A DNA stretch of 64,000 nt from JALSRD01 sp964476595 (GTDB lineage: Bacteria; Desulfobacterota; Desulfobacteria; Desulfobacterales; JALSRD01), in the NCBI GenBank assembly GCA_964476595.1, contig CAYZCL010000041.1, forward strand, positions 12,464 through 76,463, in the 5' to 3' direction. The notes beneath the pieces were generated by a model. The model was not told the origin of the DNA. It did not search any database and saw only the letters and a list, made by a program, of their open reading frames with translations. Shown piece by piece: positions 35,445 to 43,506 of this stretch (positions are counted from its first letter, which is position 1; every line of letters starts with the position of its first letter). The position numbers and the translations under genes were made by a program.

Positions 35445-36425
35445 ATGCAGAACGACAATCATCAGGATTTTTTCGAGTTTGACGAAAACTTCCGGGAATT
35501 CCTGGAAAAGGAACAGTCCGCCCCTTCGCGGGGCGGCCGCAGGGGGCGGCTCACCGTTGTGGTCGTCTGTGCCGTCGTGATCGCGGTCGTGGCTACGGTG
35601 CTGGGCATTTTCCGCTCCGACGACACCGCCCTGGCGCCGAACCTGCGGCAGACTTTTCCCATCGGGTCCCCACCGCCCGTCCGCCGGGCGGTGCCGAAAG
35701 ACGCCGCACCGCCTGAATCGGCTGCGAACCTCGCAAAGCCCGCCGCCCCCCAGGGCCTGCCGGCGGGAGAGACCGCGCGCCGAAGCGCGCCGGAGAAAGC
35801 CGCCGGGGCCGCGGCTGAAACGCAGGAAGCGGGCACCGCAGCCGATCGCGGCGCGCCGCAACCCGCCGCAGCCGGCGCATCTTCCGGTGGCGCCGGGCAT
35901 CCGGCCCCGCCGCCCGCGCCCTCTTCGGTGCACCAGAAATCTTTGCCGCCGTCCCCTCCGAGCCCCACGGCCGATGCCGCGCCGCGTGCCGCCGCGGCGT
36001 CCCCCGAAACGGTGGGCCAAACCCCGCCGTCCGTCCCGGCAACCGCCTCCACAGCCGCCGCACCAACTCCGGCGCCCACGGGCGGCCTGCCGGATCTGAC
36101 CGCCGAAATCCAAAGCGGCCGTCTGCAGGACGCCGCCCGCCGGTTTGCGCGGTATCTTCGCGGCCATCCGGGCCGGTACAGCATCAGCGTGGAAGTAGCC
36201 TGCCGGCCCGGCACCGTGGTGCGGGCCTTTCGTGAGGTGAAGGCGGCGGGCAAGATGTTCATTCTGCCCATGAAGCTGGACGGGCGCGACTGCTACGCGG
36301 TGCTGTGGGGCGTATACGCCACTATCGGGCAGGCCCGGGCCGCCAAGGCCTCCGTGCCGCCCTTTTTCACCGACCAAGCGACACCCCGTGTGGTGGGACT
36401 TTTCCGTTACCTGGAAATCCGTTGA
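35445..36425 (+). CDS. Membrane-anchored protein with Pro/Ala-rich linker and SPOR-like C-terminus
   Basis: 326 residues. Short acidic cytoplasmic N-terminus (FFEFDENFREFLEKEQ), one membrane segment at about 36-54 (RLTVVVVCAVVIAVVATVLG), a ~170-residue Pro/Ala/Ser linker and a globular C-terminal domain (about 235-326) with YSISVEVACRPGTVVRAF, FILPMKLDGRDCYAVLWGVY and ATIGQARAAK, the pattern of a SPOR (septal peptidoglycan-binding) fold. The topology resembles FtsN/DamX or a stator-associated T-ring protein. It is downstream of the first stator genes with a 190-nt gap. No strong ribosome-binding site. Confidence 0.65.
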   Translation: MQNDNHQDFFEFDENFREFLEKEQSAPSRGGRRGRLTVVVVCAVVIAVVATVLGIFRSDDTALAPNLRQTFPIGSPPPVRRAVPKDAAPPESAANLAKPAAPQGLPAGETARRSAPEKAAGAAAETQEAGTAADRGAPQPAAAGASSGGAGHPAPPPAPSSVHQKSLPPSPPSPTADAAPRAAAASPETVGQTPPSVPATASTAAAPTPAPTGGLPDLTAEIQSGRLQDAARRFARYLRGHPGRYSISVEVACRPGTVVRAFREVKAAGKMFILPMKLDGRDCYAVLWGVYATIGQARAAKASVPPFFTDQATPRVVGLFRYLEIR

Positions 36426-36507
36426 GATACACAGGCGGCGGGAAACAAAGACAAGCGGGTGAGGATGTTCCGCCGGCGACCGCCGGTGCCGAGAACCGCC
36501 GCGGGAA

Positions 36508-38064
36508 CTAGCGCAGGCTCTTGATGCGGTCCAGCCGGCTCAGCACCTCGGTGATGCGAATGCCGTATTTTTCATTTTCGACGATGACTTCGCCCCTGGC
36601 GATCACTTTGTCGTTGGCCAGGATATCCACCGGTTCGCCGTCCAGCCTGGCCAGCTCGACCACCGCTCCCGGGCTCATTTCCAGCAGCTGGCTGAGCTTC
36701 ATACGGGTGCGGCCCAGTTCCACGCTGATCTCAAGGGGAATGTCCAGAATTACGTCCAGGTTGCCCCCGGCCTGAAGACCGGCGCCCGTCCCGGTTTCCG
36801 GGGCGGGCCGCGGTGCCGGTGTCCCGCCTGCGGCCGCTTCCGGTGGCGGGCGGCGCTCTTCGGAAGGCGGTGTCTCGGCAGGCGGCTCCGGGGAAGGCAC
36901 CTGCGTCTTCAGGTCGGCCTCCCCGGGGGGCGTCTCCGGCGGAGCGGGCGCCTCCGGGGGGGACGGCTGCGGGTCCCCGGCCGGGGCTTCGTCAGGTGCC
37001 GCCTGCGCATCGTCGCCGCCAGCGGCCGTGGCCGCATCTTTCAGGGCCTGGAGCCCCTTGACGCCCACTTCCAGCACGCCGCGGTGCTCTTGGAAACCGA
37101 AAACCAGGCGGTCGTAGGTCTCCATGTTGAGCGATTCGATGCGAAAATCGGTGCCGATGGTAATGGCAGGCGGCGACAGGCGGCAGGCGATGCCGGCATC
37201 GGTTAAAGAGGACTTGAGGTTGCCGCCCACGATGTTGCTGATTTCCCCCAGCAGGTCCTTGATCTCGTCGTCGCTCTCGATCTCGTCGATTTCGATGCCC
37301 AGCATGGAAGCCGTCATGCGCCGCGCGAGGGCGTCGGGTACCCCGATGGAGACGATCCCCATGATCTCGCCGGTGAAATTGACCGATCCCACCAGGTAAT
37401 TCTCGGACTTTTCGGCGGGCGGCGCCTCTTCGATCACGGCCACTTCCATAGAGAGCATGGTGTCGCAGACCTCCACCAGCGAATCGGCGGCGGCACTCCT
37501 GAGGTCCATGCGCGCGATGGCCTCGAAATTCTTGGGCAGGGCGGCTTCGGCGGCGGTTTCGCCCGGGGCCGCACCGGCGTCCGCTTTCTGGAATTTGAGA
37601 CCCACCTCCACGAAAATACGGTGATCCTCGTAGCGGAAGGCAAACCGCTGGAAATTATCCATGTTGAGCGACTTGATGGTAAAATCGCTCCCCAGGGTAA
37701 TCGAGGGCGTCGAGATGCTGCAGTCCAGGCCGGCATCGGTAAAAGCCGACTTCAGGTTGCCCCCGATGATGTTGCTGACCTCCCCCAGCAGGTCCTTGAC
37801 CTCGTCGTCGCTTTCGATCTCATCGACTTCGATTCCCATCATGGAGGCGGCCATCCGTTTCGAAAAAGACGCGGACACGTCAAACGTGATAAGCCCCTGG
37901 ACATCGCCGGCGAAGTTGACGGCCCCCACCACGCGTCCTTCTCCCCCGGATTCGGCCGCGTCGTCTTCGACCGCCTCCACCGGCAGGGAGAGCATGGTGT
38001 CGAACACGTCGAGCACCGATTCGGTGACTTTGGCCTCGATGTCCACGGATTCCTGCAGTTCCAT
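36508..38064 (-). CDS. fliN: CheX-CheX-FliN fusion: motor switch protein with two phosphatase-like domains
   Basis: 518 residues. CheX-like domain 1 (about 1-160) with GEVSNIIGGNLKS (Glu95, Asn98), CheX-like domain 2 (about 180-340) with GEISNIVGGNLKS (Glu274, Asn277), a Pro/Glu/Ala-rich linker (345-430), and a C-terminal FliN/SpoA domain (435-518: ILDIPLEISVELGRTRMKLS, LLEMSPGAVVELARLDGEPV, GIRITEVLSRLDRI). The two CheX domains are clear duplicates. Bacillus FliY has a CheC-like domain plus FliN; tandem CheX is different. It probably sits in the C-ring and dephosphorylates CheY-P there. No separate fliN or fliM is in the window. Confidence 0.88.
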   Translation of the reverse strand: MELQESVDIEAKVTESVLDVFDTMLSLPVEAVEDDAAESGGEGRVVGAVNFAGDVQGLITFDVSASFSKRMAASMMGIEVDEIESDDEVKDLLGEVSNIIGGNLKSAFTDAGLDCSISTPSITLGSDFTIKSLNMDNFQRFAFRYEDHRIFVEVGLKFQKADAGAAPGETAAEAALPKNFEAIARMDLRSAAADSLVEVCDTMLSMEVAVIEEAPPAEKSENYLVGSVNFTGEIMGIVSIGVPDALARRMTASMLGIEIDEIESDDEIKDLLGEISNIVGGNLKSSLTDAGIACRLSPPAITIGTDFRIESLNMETYDRLVFGFQEHRGVLEVGVKGLQALKDAATAAGGDDAQAAPDEAPAGDPQPSPPEAPAPPETPPGEADLKTQVPSPEPPAETPPSEERRPPPEAAAGGTPAPRPAPETGTGAGLQAGGNLDVILDIPLEISVELGRTRMKLSQLLEMSPGAVVELARLDGEPVDILANDKVIARGEVIVENEKYGIRITEVLSRLDRIKSLR

Positions 38065-38111
38065 GAAACCTCGCTGTCTGGAGTGGCCCCGGGCGCCCGT
38101 CCGGCGGGCAC

Positions 38112-38127
38112 CGCAAAGGCGTTGCCG
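38112..38127 (-). promoter_or_regulatory. Candidate sigma-54 promoter of the CheX-CheX-FliN gene
   Basis: Minus strand CGGCAACGCCTTTGCG: correct GG-N10-GC spacing but C replaces the usual leading T and the -24 is weaker. The -12 is about 49 nt upstream of ATG 38064. Confidence 0.45.
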
Positions 38128-38323
38128 GAAGTTGCTGCTACCCTGTCATCATGCCGGGATTATTTCATATTTCAGGCAACGTTTGCAATCGAAAAAATCG
38201 GGGATCGATGGCAATCGAAAAAAAGGGACGGATGGCGGGTGTTTGGGAAAAGACAGGACGGCGGACTCCGCTGCAGCGGGCCGTCAGGCCCGCCCGGATG
38301 CCGCCGCAGGCAGGGTCAGCGGT

Positions 38324-38815
38324 TCAGCTCAGGGCTTCCAGCTGGGCCATCTCCCCGGTACTCAGCACCCGGTCGATGTCCAGCAGGATCTTGACATGTC
38401 CGTCGATCTTGGCCATCCCGAGGATGTAGTCGGTATTTAGCCGTGTGCCGAACGCCGGCGGCAGCTCAATTTCCTCGGAAGCGATGTTGAGCACTTCGGA
38501 CACGGCGTCGACCACGATGCCGATCAGCATCTGGCCGGACTGCCCTTCCACCTCGACCACGATGATGCAGGTGCGGTCGCTGTATGCACGCGCCTCGATG
38601 GCGAAACGCAGCCTCAGGTCGATCACGGGGATGACTTTTCCCCGCAGGTTGATGACCCCTTTGACGAATTCCGGCGTCTTGGGAACGGCCGTCACGGGCA
38701 GCATGCCGATGATCTCTTTTACTTTCAGGATGCCGATCCCGTACTCTTCGTCGGCCAGGGGAAAGGTCAGGTACTTTCCTTCTTTTTGGTCCTCAGTTCG
38801 GGCGAATTCTTCCAT
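38324..38815 (-). CDS. cheW: Chemotaxis coupling protein CheW
   Basis: 163 residues. Cytoplasmic adaptor linking chemoreceptors to CheA. The CheW fold is plain: LTFPLADEEYGIGILKVKEI, TPEFVKGVINLRGKVIPVID (with the NLRG turn), DRTCIIVVEVEG, IGIVVDAVSEVLNI and the end DYILGMAKIDGHVKILLDID. The gene stands alone, without cheA, and has its own sigma-28 promoter, so it belongs to the late flagellar/chemotaxis tier. Confidence 0.96.
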   Translation of the reverse strand: MEEFARTEDQKEGKYLTFPLADEEYGIGILKVKEIIGMLPVTAVPKTPEFVKGVINLRGKVIPVIDLRLRFAIEARAYSDRTCIIVVEVEGQSGQMLIGIVVDAVSEVLNIASEEIELPPAFGTRLNTDYILGMAKIDGHVKILLDIDRVLSTGEMAQLEALS

Positions 38816-38935
38816 GGGTCTCTTTCTGTTTATCGGCCGTTGGTCCCGGGCGTTCGCAAAGACCGCCGCAGCGCCCCGGCCGCCTGAAAGACGGCGGCTG
38901 CACCGGCGGGTCCATTTCCGTAACCGTCATGACTA

Positions 38936-38962
38936 TCATCGGCGGCCGGAAGTAAAACTTGA
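38936..38962 (-). promoter_or_regulatory. Sigma-28 promoter of cheW
   Basis: Minus strand TCAAGTTT-N11-GCCGATGA: exact spacing, one mismatch in each half against TAAAGTTT/GCCGATAA. Predicted start about 38929, leader about 115 nt. Confidence 0.72.
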
Positions 38963-38988
38963 CCGAAAAACGCCCCCCGAACGAGCGG

Positions 38989-39447
38989 CTAAGCGATATA
39001 GTCGCCACGGTTGAAGCGAATCATTTCCAGCGAAGAGGTGATCAGCAATTGGCTCAGAATGTCCCGCATCCCGTCATCGGCCTGCAGCCCTTCCAGGGCG
39101 TCGGCCAGATTTTCCCCTTCGCTCTGGATCTGCTCCACCAGCGGCGACAGTTCCTTCAGGCTCGTGTCGGGATCCATCAGCTTCTGCTGGTAGTTCTCCA
39201 GCGTGTCCAGAAAATCCTCCACCTGTCCAACGAGATCCCCGTCGCTGGCCGGAGGAACGGTCGGAAAGGCGATGTCCGGTATCATCTCGGCGCCCGAAGA
39301 CGGCCGCGTTTCGTCGTTGTCCTCCACCGGGGGGGACGCCATCTTGTCTTCCAGGATGCTTTTGAAGTCGTCGCCCTGGGTTTCCTCCGGGCGGTTGACC
39401 GACGGCGACGGGCTGCCGGACAGGCTGTTGATTGAATCGATTTTCAT
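38989..39447 (-). CDS. Unknown sigma-54-controlled flagellar-type protein
   Basis: 152 residues, acidic, no membrane segment. The N-terminus (KIDSINSLSGSPSPSVNRPE) is a disordered, Ser-rich leader like those of flagellar export substrates; the C-terminal half is helical (GQVEDFLDTLENYQQKLM, MRDILSQLLITSSLEMIRFN). Not assignable to a family by eye. ATG 39447 has AAAGGAGACG upstream. A consensus sigma-54 promoter 65-80 nt upstream makes it a class II/III flagellar gene. It might be an export chaperone, a minor structural protein or an anti-sigma factor; none is shown. Confidence 0.7.
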   Translation of the reverse strand: MKIDSINSLSGSPSPSVNRPEETQGDDFKSILEDKMASPPVEDNDETRPSSGAEMIPDIAFPTVPPASDGDLVGQVEDFLDTLENYQQKLMDPDTSLKELSPLVEQIQSEGENLADALEGLQADDGMRDILSQLLITSSLEMIRFNRGDYIA

Positions 39448-39511
39448 GGCGCTTTGCGTCTCCTTTCCCTGTGCGGCTCACAGGCTGTTGGGTGCTGTCA
39501 CCCGGTATAAT

Positions 39512-39527
39512 TGCAATTTACCTGCCA
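39512..39527 (-). promoter_or_regulatory. Sigma-54 promoter of the 152-residue unknown protein
   Basis: Minus strand TGGCAGGTAAATTGCA, GG-N10-GC, a near-consensus RpoN element; -12 about 66 nt upstream of ATG 39447. Confidence 0.78.
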
Positions 39528-39936
39528 CTTGCGAAAAAATTTGCACAACAAAATATATATTGCTATTTCTGATAGATAGCGATTGAGCTGTCCCGCCAGA
39601 CGGTGACATGGGCAATTTTTGCCGATCGCCCCCGGTCATCGCGGCGACGGGTGGTGCGGCAAATTTTTCCCCCTCCGTCAAACAATCGACGTTCCGGGTG
39701 CCGGGCTTTCGTTCGATCCACTCCGGCGTCCTTTGGAGAATCGTCCACGCAAGCCTCAACCCATTGAAATTACAGTTTTTACAACCCATCAATGCGCCAT
39801 CGCGGGATATCGATAATTTCCGTGCATCATCCGTCGCACATGGTATAAAACTTGAATGTATGGAAAACAGCACCGCTTGGCACCGGTCGCCACGCGGTTC
39901 ACTGGTTACCGGAACCATCAACCCGACGGAACCCCC
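39528..39936. other. Gene-free divergent region
   Basis: About 410 nt upstream of the lipoprotein gene. Locally AT-rich (39535-39580). Small frames on either strand have no family resemblance or start signal. A GGGCAATTTTTGCC element near 39611 resembles a sigma-54 promoter but is one base short of the required spacing. Confidence 0.4.
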
Positions 39937-40611
39937 ATGCGACATTCGGCCCGTTTTCTGTTATTCGCCGCCGCCCTGCTGGTGCTTTGCAGCGCCTGCG
40001 CCTACCGGACCACGGTGGAGCTGCCGCCAGTGGGATATCCCGAGTCCATCTTTGCCCATCCCGTCAGCAACGCGCTGGCCTCCGCCCGCACCCTAGTGTT
40101 TCGCTTCGCGGAACCCTACTATGCCCCCGGAGTGGGCCGCACCGCCGCCCAGTGCATGGCCGACGCCCTGCAGAGTACCGCTACCGTCGGCATGATTCTG
40201 ACCGATCTGGACGGCATCGGGCTGGACCTGCAAGCGATGAATGACCTGGCCCGGCTCAACGGCTGCACCCGTTTCATCGCCGGCCGCGTCAACGCCTATT
40301 TCGAGGGAAGCGATTTCGAAACCGCTGTGGTGGCGCAGGAGATCTGGGTCTACCGTACCGCGGAGCAGCGTCCCCGGCTCCTGTGGCATGCCGCCGCCCG
40401 TGAGGAGACGGCGCCCAGGCCGCTCACCGACTACATCTTCCTACACACCATGGGCGCACCGTCATACCCCGCGCTGGTACTGATGAAACGCAACGCCGAA
40501 AAATTCAACAACATGCTGCGCAACATTCCCGCCCCGGAAGTCGCACGCGTGGCTGCCGCCCGGGCGGGGGCGCCCGTCATCCCGCAGCCTTCCGGTTCAG
40601 CCGATAAATGA
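39937..40611 (+). CDS. Putative lipoprotein, unknown function
   Basis: 224 residues from ATG 39937. Signal peptide RHSARFLLFAAALLVLC with a lipobox-like LCSAC (Cys21 region), so probably lipidated and exported; the -3 position is Cys rather than Leu, which is unusual. The mature part is alpha/beta with GMILTDLDGIGLDLQAMND and TRFIAGRVNAYFEGSDFET, resembling periplasmic lipoproteins that assemble with outer-membrane or flagellar structures. The 3' end overlaps the convergent FlhB-like gene by 35 nt. Confidence 0.75.
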   Translation: MRHSARFLLFAAALLVLCSACAYRTTVELPPVGYPESIFAHPVSNALASARTLVFRFAEPYYAPGVGRTAAQCMADALQSTATVGMILTDLDGIGLDLQAMNDLARLNGCTRFIAGRVNAYFEGSDFETAVVAQEIWVYRTAEQRPRLLWHAAAREETAPRPLTDYIFLHTMGAPSYPALVLMKRNAEKFNNMLRNIPAPEVARVAAARAGAPVIPQPSGSADK

Positions 40612-40849
40612 ACACCAGCACTTCGGCCACGGCCCGGTACAGTTCGGCCGGGATCTCGCGGTCCAGATCGAGAACTTCCAGCATGCGGGTCAGTTCGGGG
40701 TCCTCGCGCACGGGAACATTGCAGCGCCCGGCGACTTCCAGGATTCGCTCGGCCACCACCCCGCGCCCCTTGGCTACCACCCGCGGCGCCCGGTCATGCC
40801 CGGGCTGATACTTCAGGGCCACCGCACTTCTAGGGGTATCCTTTTTCAT
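40577..40849 (-). CDS. FlhB C-terminal-domain-like protein (FlhX/YlqH type)
   Basis: 90 residues. Stand-alone homologue of the cytoplasmic FlhB domain: SAVALKYQPGHDRAPRVVAK, VREDPELTRMLEVLDLDREI and ELYRAVAEVLVFIYRLN. The autocleavage NPTH loop of full FlhB is missing, as in the YlqH/FhlB family. ATG 40849 overlaps the upstream stop by 4 nt (ATGA). The preceding gene is FliK-like, matching the ylqG-ylqH pairing of Bacillus. Role probably in the export specificity switch. Confidence 0.88.
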   Translation of the reverse strand: MKKDTPRSAVALKYQPGHDRAPRVVAKGRGVVAERILEVAGRCNVPVREDPELTRMLEVLDLDREIPAELYRAVAEVLVFIYRLNRKAAG

Positions 40850-42126
40850 GCCCGGTAGTCCACCAACCGGTCGCCCGGCCGGATCCAGTCCTGGGCTTCG
40901 AAGCGCTCGATCTTGGGTTTGGAGACCAGCACCCTGACGTGGAGCCCAGCGAAAAGGGGTTCCACGGCGGGCTCCAGGAGCGAAAGGTGCTCCTGGACCA
41001 GATCGCGAACTCGCTCGTCGGCCACGTAAAAGGTGATCTCCAAGTTGCTGTGCAGCAGGAAAAAGTCGGTACGCACGTCGCCCAGAGTGCCCATGGAAAG
41101 CAGCAGCGAGAGGCGATTGCCCTGCCGGGCGTGCTTTCCGCCGCCGGGGGTGTAGTAGACCTTCAGGCGCAGGCGGCTGTCGTTGTCAGGCAACGGGAAT
41201 TGGTAGGTGAACACCTGTGGGGTGTCCGATCCCGTCGTTTCGGCGGGTTTTTGCAGGCCGGCGGTGTACACCGACGCCTGCAGACTGCGCGCCACGGACC
41301 GCAGGCGGACCGCCCGCTCCTGCTGCTGTTCGATATCCGTCAGCAATCCCTCCAGCAGCTGCTTTACACCGGCCGTCTTTTTTCGCACGGGGCCCGACAG
41401 CCATCCCTCGATATCTGCGAACGCACGCTGCAGCCGCAGGAGATTGGGCTTCATGTCCCGCTCCATCAATGCGCGCACCTCGGGATGCTGCCACAGCGGA
41501 CCGTCCGTCCTGTTTTTGATCAGCCCGGCGATCAGCGTCTCCAGCTTCTTTTCAAAAAATACGCCGTAATCGTCCACTCCGGATTCGATCCGGGGTGCCA
41601 GCTCGGCGCTTCCGCCCTCCAGAGGCAGGGGGCTCATGTTGCGGGCGATGCGGCCCAGCAGGGCCGGCAGGTCGTCGGCACCGTCCGGGAGGCCGCCGGC
41701 TCCCCGGGCGGAAAGCAACAGGCCGGCGATTTCGTTTTTGAGGTTGAACAGATCGCCGACCGTTGGCAGGGTCAAGGGGACGGCTGCAATATCGCCGGTA
41801 GGCAGACCGCCCGGTGTCAGCACCCCACCCGCGGGCCCCGTCTGCCCGGCGAATCCTGCACCCTGCGGCAGGGCATCGGCGAGCTGCAGGCGTAGTCTCC
41901 CGTCCTGCATGCCGGTCACTAGTACCTGGATGCGATCCCCGGCCTGTACGGTGAAGTCCACCACAGCGGGCGCCTTGAAGCGCCCGAAGGCCACCAGCAC
42001 CTGGTTTCCGTCGGCCTTGAGCACCTGGACCGTCAGCCGGTCACCGACCTTCAGCAGGTCGTCCCGAACGAGGTCTCCCCCGGGTGAGGGCCCTGACTGG
42101 GCACTGATGGCTCCGCTGTCGATCAC
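40846..42126 (-). CDS. FliK-like / YlqG-type hook-length control family protein
   Basis: 426 residues from GTG 42126, which has GGAAGGA 9 nt upstream; a TTG eight codons earlier lacks a ribosome-binding site. The N-terminal ~90 residues form a small beta domain (VGDRLTVQVLKADGNQVLVA, VQAGDRIQVLVTGM); a helical middle follows; the last ~110 residues resemble the FliK hook-length domain (TDFFLLHSNLEITFYVADER, VQEHLSLLEPAVEPLFAGLH). Coupled to an FlhB C-terminal homologue, so the pair probably acts on the flagellar export gate. The main FliK is at 1638. Confidence 0.7.
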   Translation of the reverse strand: MIDSGAISAQSGPSPGGDLVRDDLLKVGDRLTVQVLKADGNQVLVAFGRFKAPAVVDFTVQAGDRIQVLVTGMQDGRLRLQLADALPQGAGFAGQTGPAGGVLTPGGLPTGDIAAVPLTLPTVGDLFNLKNEIAGLLLSARGAGGLPDGADDLPALLGRIARNMSPLPLEGGSAELAPRIESGVDDYGVFFEKKLETLIAGLIKNRTDGPLWQHPEVRALMERDMKPNLLRLQRAFADIEGWLSGPVRKKTAGVKQLLEGLLTDIEQQQERAVRLRSVARSLQASVYTAGLQKPAETTGSDTPQVFTYQFPLPDNDSRLRLKVYYTPGGGKHARQGNRLSLLLSMGTLGDVRTDFFLLHSNLEITFYVADERVRDLVQEHLSLLEPAVEPLFAGLHVRVLVSKPKIERFEAQDWIRPGDRLVDYRA

Positions 42127-42243
42127 GAATTTCGTTCCTTCCAGAGGCAATGAAAATGAGACTGATCTCCCCCTCTAGCTATCGCCCCGCTGCGGGCAAA
42201 CTTGAGGACGGCACCGGGCGCTGGGGCCGCAGCGGGAGTCTCC

Positions 42244-42270
42244 TAAAGTTTGGCGCCAAAATGCGGATAA
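42244..42270 (+). promoter_or_regulatory. Sigma-28 promoter of the second DRR-repeat gene
   Basis: TAAAGTTT-N11-GCGGATAA: perfect -35 and spacing and a single -10 mismatch. Predicted start about 42277, 52 nt before ATG 42329. One of the best FliA matches in the window. Confidence 0.8.
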
Positions 42271-42328
42271 TTCATCCAGGCCGGAACCCGCGCCCTGACG
42301 GCAACGGTCCCCGGCCGGAAAGGCAATT

Positions 42329-42598
42329 ATGAAGACGGCACCCGCAAACCGCAGGAAACGGTCGAACCGGCGATCGGGTTTCGATCGGCGCTGGATCACC
42401 TCCTCTTACAACGGACCGGAACGGCGCAAAGGCACCGACCGGCGCAAGGGGGTCGACCGGCGGCGTACCCGCTCGCGCCTCGTCCCGCTGGACAAGTCTC
42501 CAGCCGGCGGGCAGGCGCTCCCCGCCCTGCCGGCACCGGAGGAGACCTCCGGTGAAGCCGGGGGCGAGCCGGCCGGAAACCGCGCCGAACGCAGCTGA
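42329..42598 (+). CDS. Small basic DRR-repeat protein 2
   Basis: 89 residues; GGAAAGG precedes the ATG. The N-terminal half is Arg/Lys-rich with the repeats RRSGFDRRW, GPERRKG, TDRRKG and VDRRRT; the C-terminal half is Pro/Ala/Glu-rich. No membrane segment. It shares the DRRK unit with the protein at 35030. The near-perfect sigma-28 promoter places it in the late flagellar regulon. Function unknown. Confidence 0.68.
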   Translation: MKTAPANRRKRSNRRSGFDRRWITSSYNGPERRKGTDRRKGVDRRRTRSRLVPLDKSPAGGQALPALPAPEETSGEAGGEPAGNRAERS

Positions 42599-42675
42599 AG
42601 CCTGCCGGCCCACCCCCGACGGGTGTTCCCGAGAAAGCCGGTGTCCATTGAAGCGGCACCGGCGGGACAGCGGAC

Positions 42676-43398
42676 ATGACGGACCTCGAAAACGGGTTGA
42701 TCTTTTCTCCTGAGTTGCAGATGCTCCTGTCCCGGCTGTCAAGCCCGGTGGTGGTGGTAAAGGACGACCGAAGCGTCCTGTGGCGGAACGGGGCCATGGC
42801 CCGTTACCGTCGCGGCACCCCTCCGGCGGGACGCAGCGACTCGCTCTGCCGGGTGCTGGGCTGCAGCTGCGTCCGGGATGCCATCTGCTCCGAGGGCGGC
42901 GAGGACCAACACTGCCGCCGGTGTGCCCTCCGCATCCTGATCGCCAATACTCTGCGCCTCCAGCAGCGCTGCGCCGACGCCCGTTTCCACCTTCCGCTGG
43001 CGAAAAAACGTTCCCGTCGGCTGGATCTCTCCGCCGTTTGCGTCGTCCACAACGGGCTGCCGGCCGTGCTGTTGACCTTCCGCGACGAAAGCGAAGAGCA
43101 GTCCCGCAGACACCTCCTGGCGGAAATCAAGCGGCTGACCGACGCGCTGCACTCAGCGGGATCGGTCTGCCACGAACTGGCCCAGCCGCTGATGACCATT
43201 TCAGGATACGTCCAACTACTGTTGATGGACACCGAGGAAGGTTCCACCCGCCATACCCGACTGGAAAAGATCAACGACGAGGCCCTGCGGATCTCGGCCA
43301 TCGCGCGTCAGATCATGAACATCCGGCAGCGCCATCTGTCGTCCACCGAACCGGGCTCCTCTTCACCGAACGGGCATCGCCATCTGACGCTGCTCTGA
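42676..43398 (+). CDS. Cys-containing PAS sensor with HisKA dimerisation domain but no ATPase domain
   Basis: 240 residues. PAS-like domain (about 15-135) with a Cys cluster, CRVLGCSCVRDAICSE and QHCRRCALRI, of the type that may bind metal, Fe-S or act as redox switch. Then a HisKA-like helix pair (about 150-215) with H-box VCHELAQPLMTISGYVQ (His170). The protein ends about 25 residues later, with no N, G1 or F box, so it cannot autophosphorylate alone. It could be phosphorylated by another kinase, act as a histidine phosphotransfer or dimerisation partner, or be a truncated kinase. Downstream of the DRR-repeat gene by 77 nt. Confidence 0.75.
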   Translation: MTDLENGLIFSPELQMLLSRLSSPVVVVKDDRSVLWRNGAMARYRRGTPPAGRSDSLCRVLGCSCVRDAICSEGGEDQHCRRCALRILIANTLRLQQRCADARFHLPLAKKRSRRLDLSAVCVVHNGLPAVLLTFRDESEEQSRRHLLAEIKRLTDALHSAGSVCHELAQPLMTISGYVQLLLMDTEEGSTRHTRLEKINDEALRISAIARQIMNIRQRHLSSTEPGSSSPNGHRHLTLL

Positions 43399-43506
43399 AT
43401 AGCCGCATCCGTGGTGCATTCGGATACCGGTCCGGCGCCGCCGGGCACCCGGATCTGAAATTACTTGTGATTTTCTTCAGTATTTTTTGCTTCGGCAGGC
43501 CGTCTC

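Noticed and set aside
39605..39630. Possible sigma-54 promoter for the lipoprotein gene
   Set aside because: GGGCAATTTTTGCC has only 8 or 9 nt between GG and GC; 10 are required.
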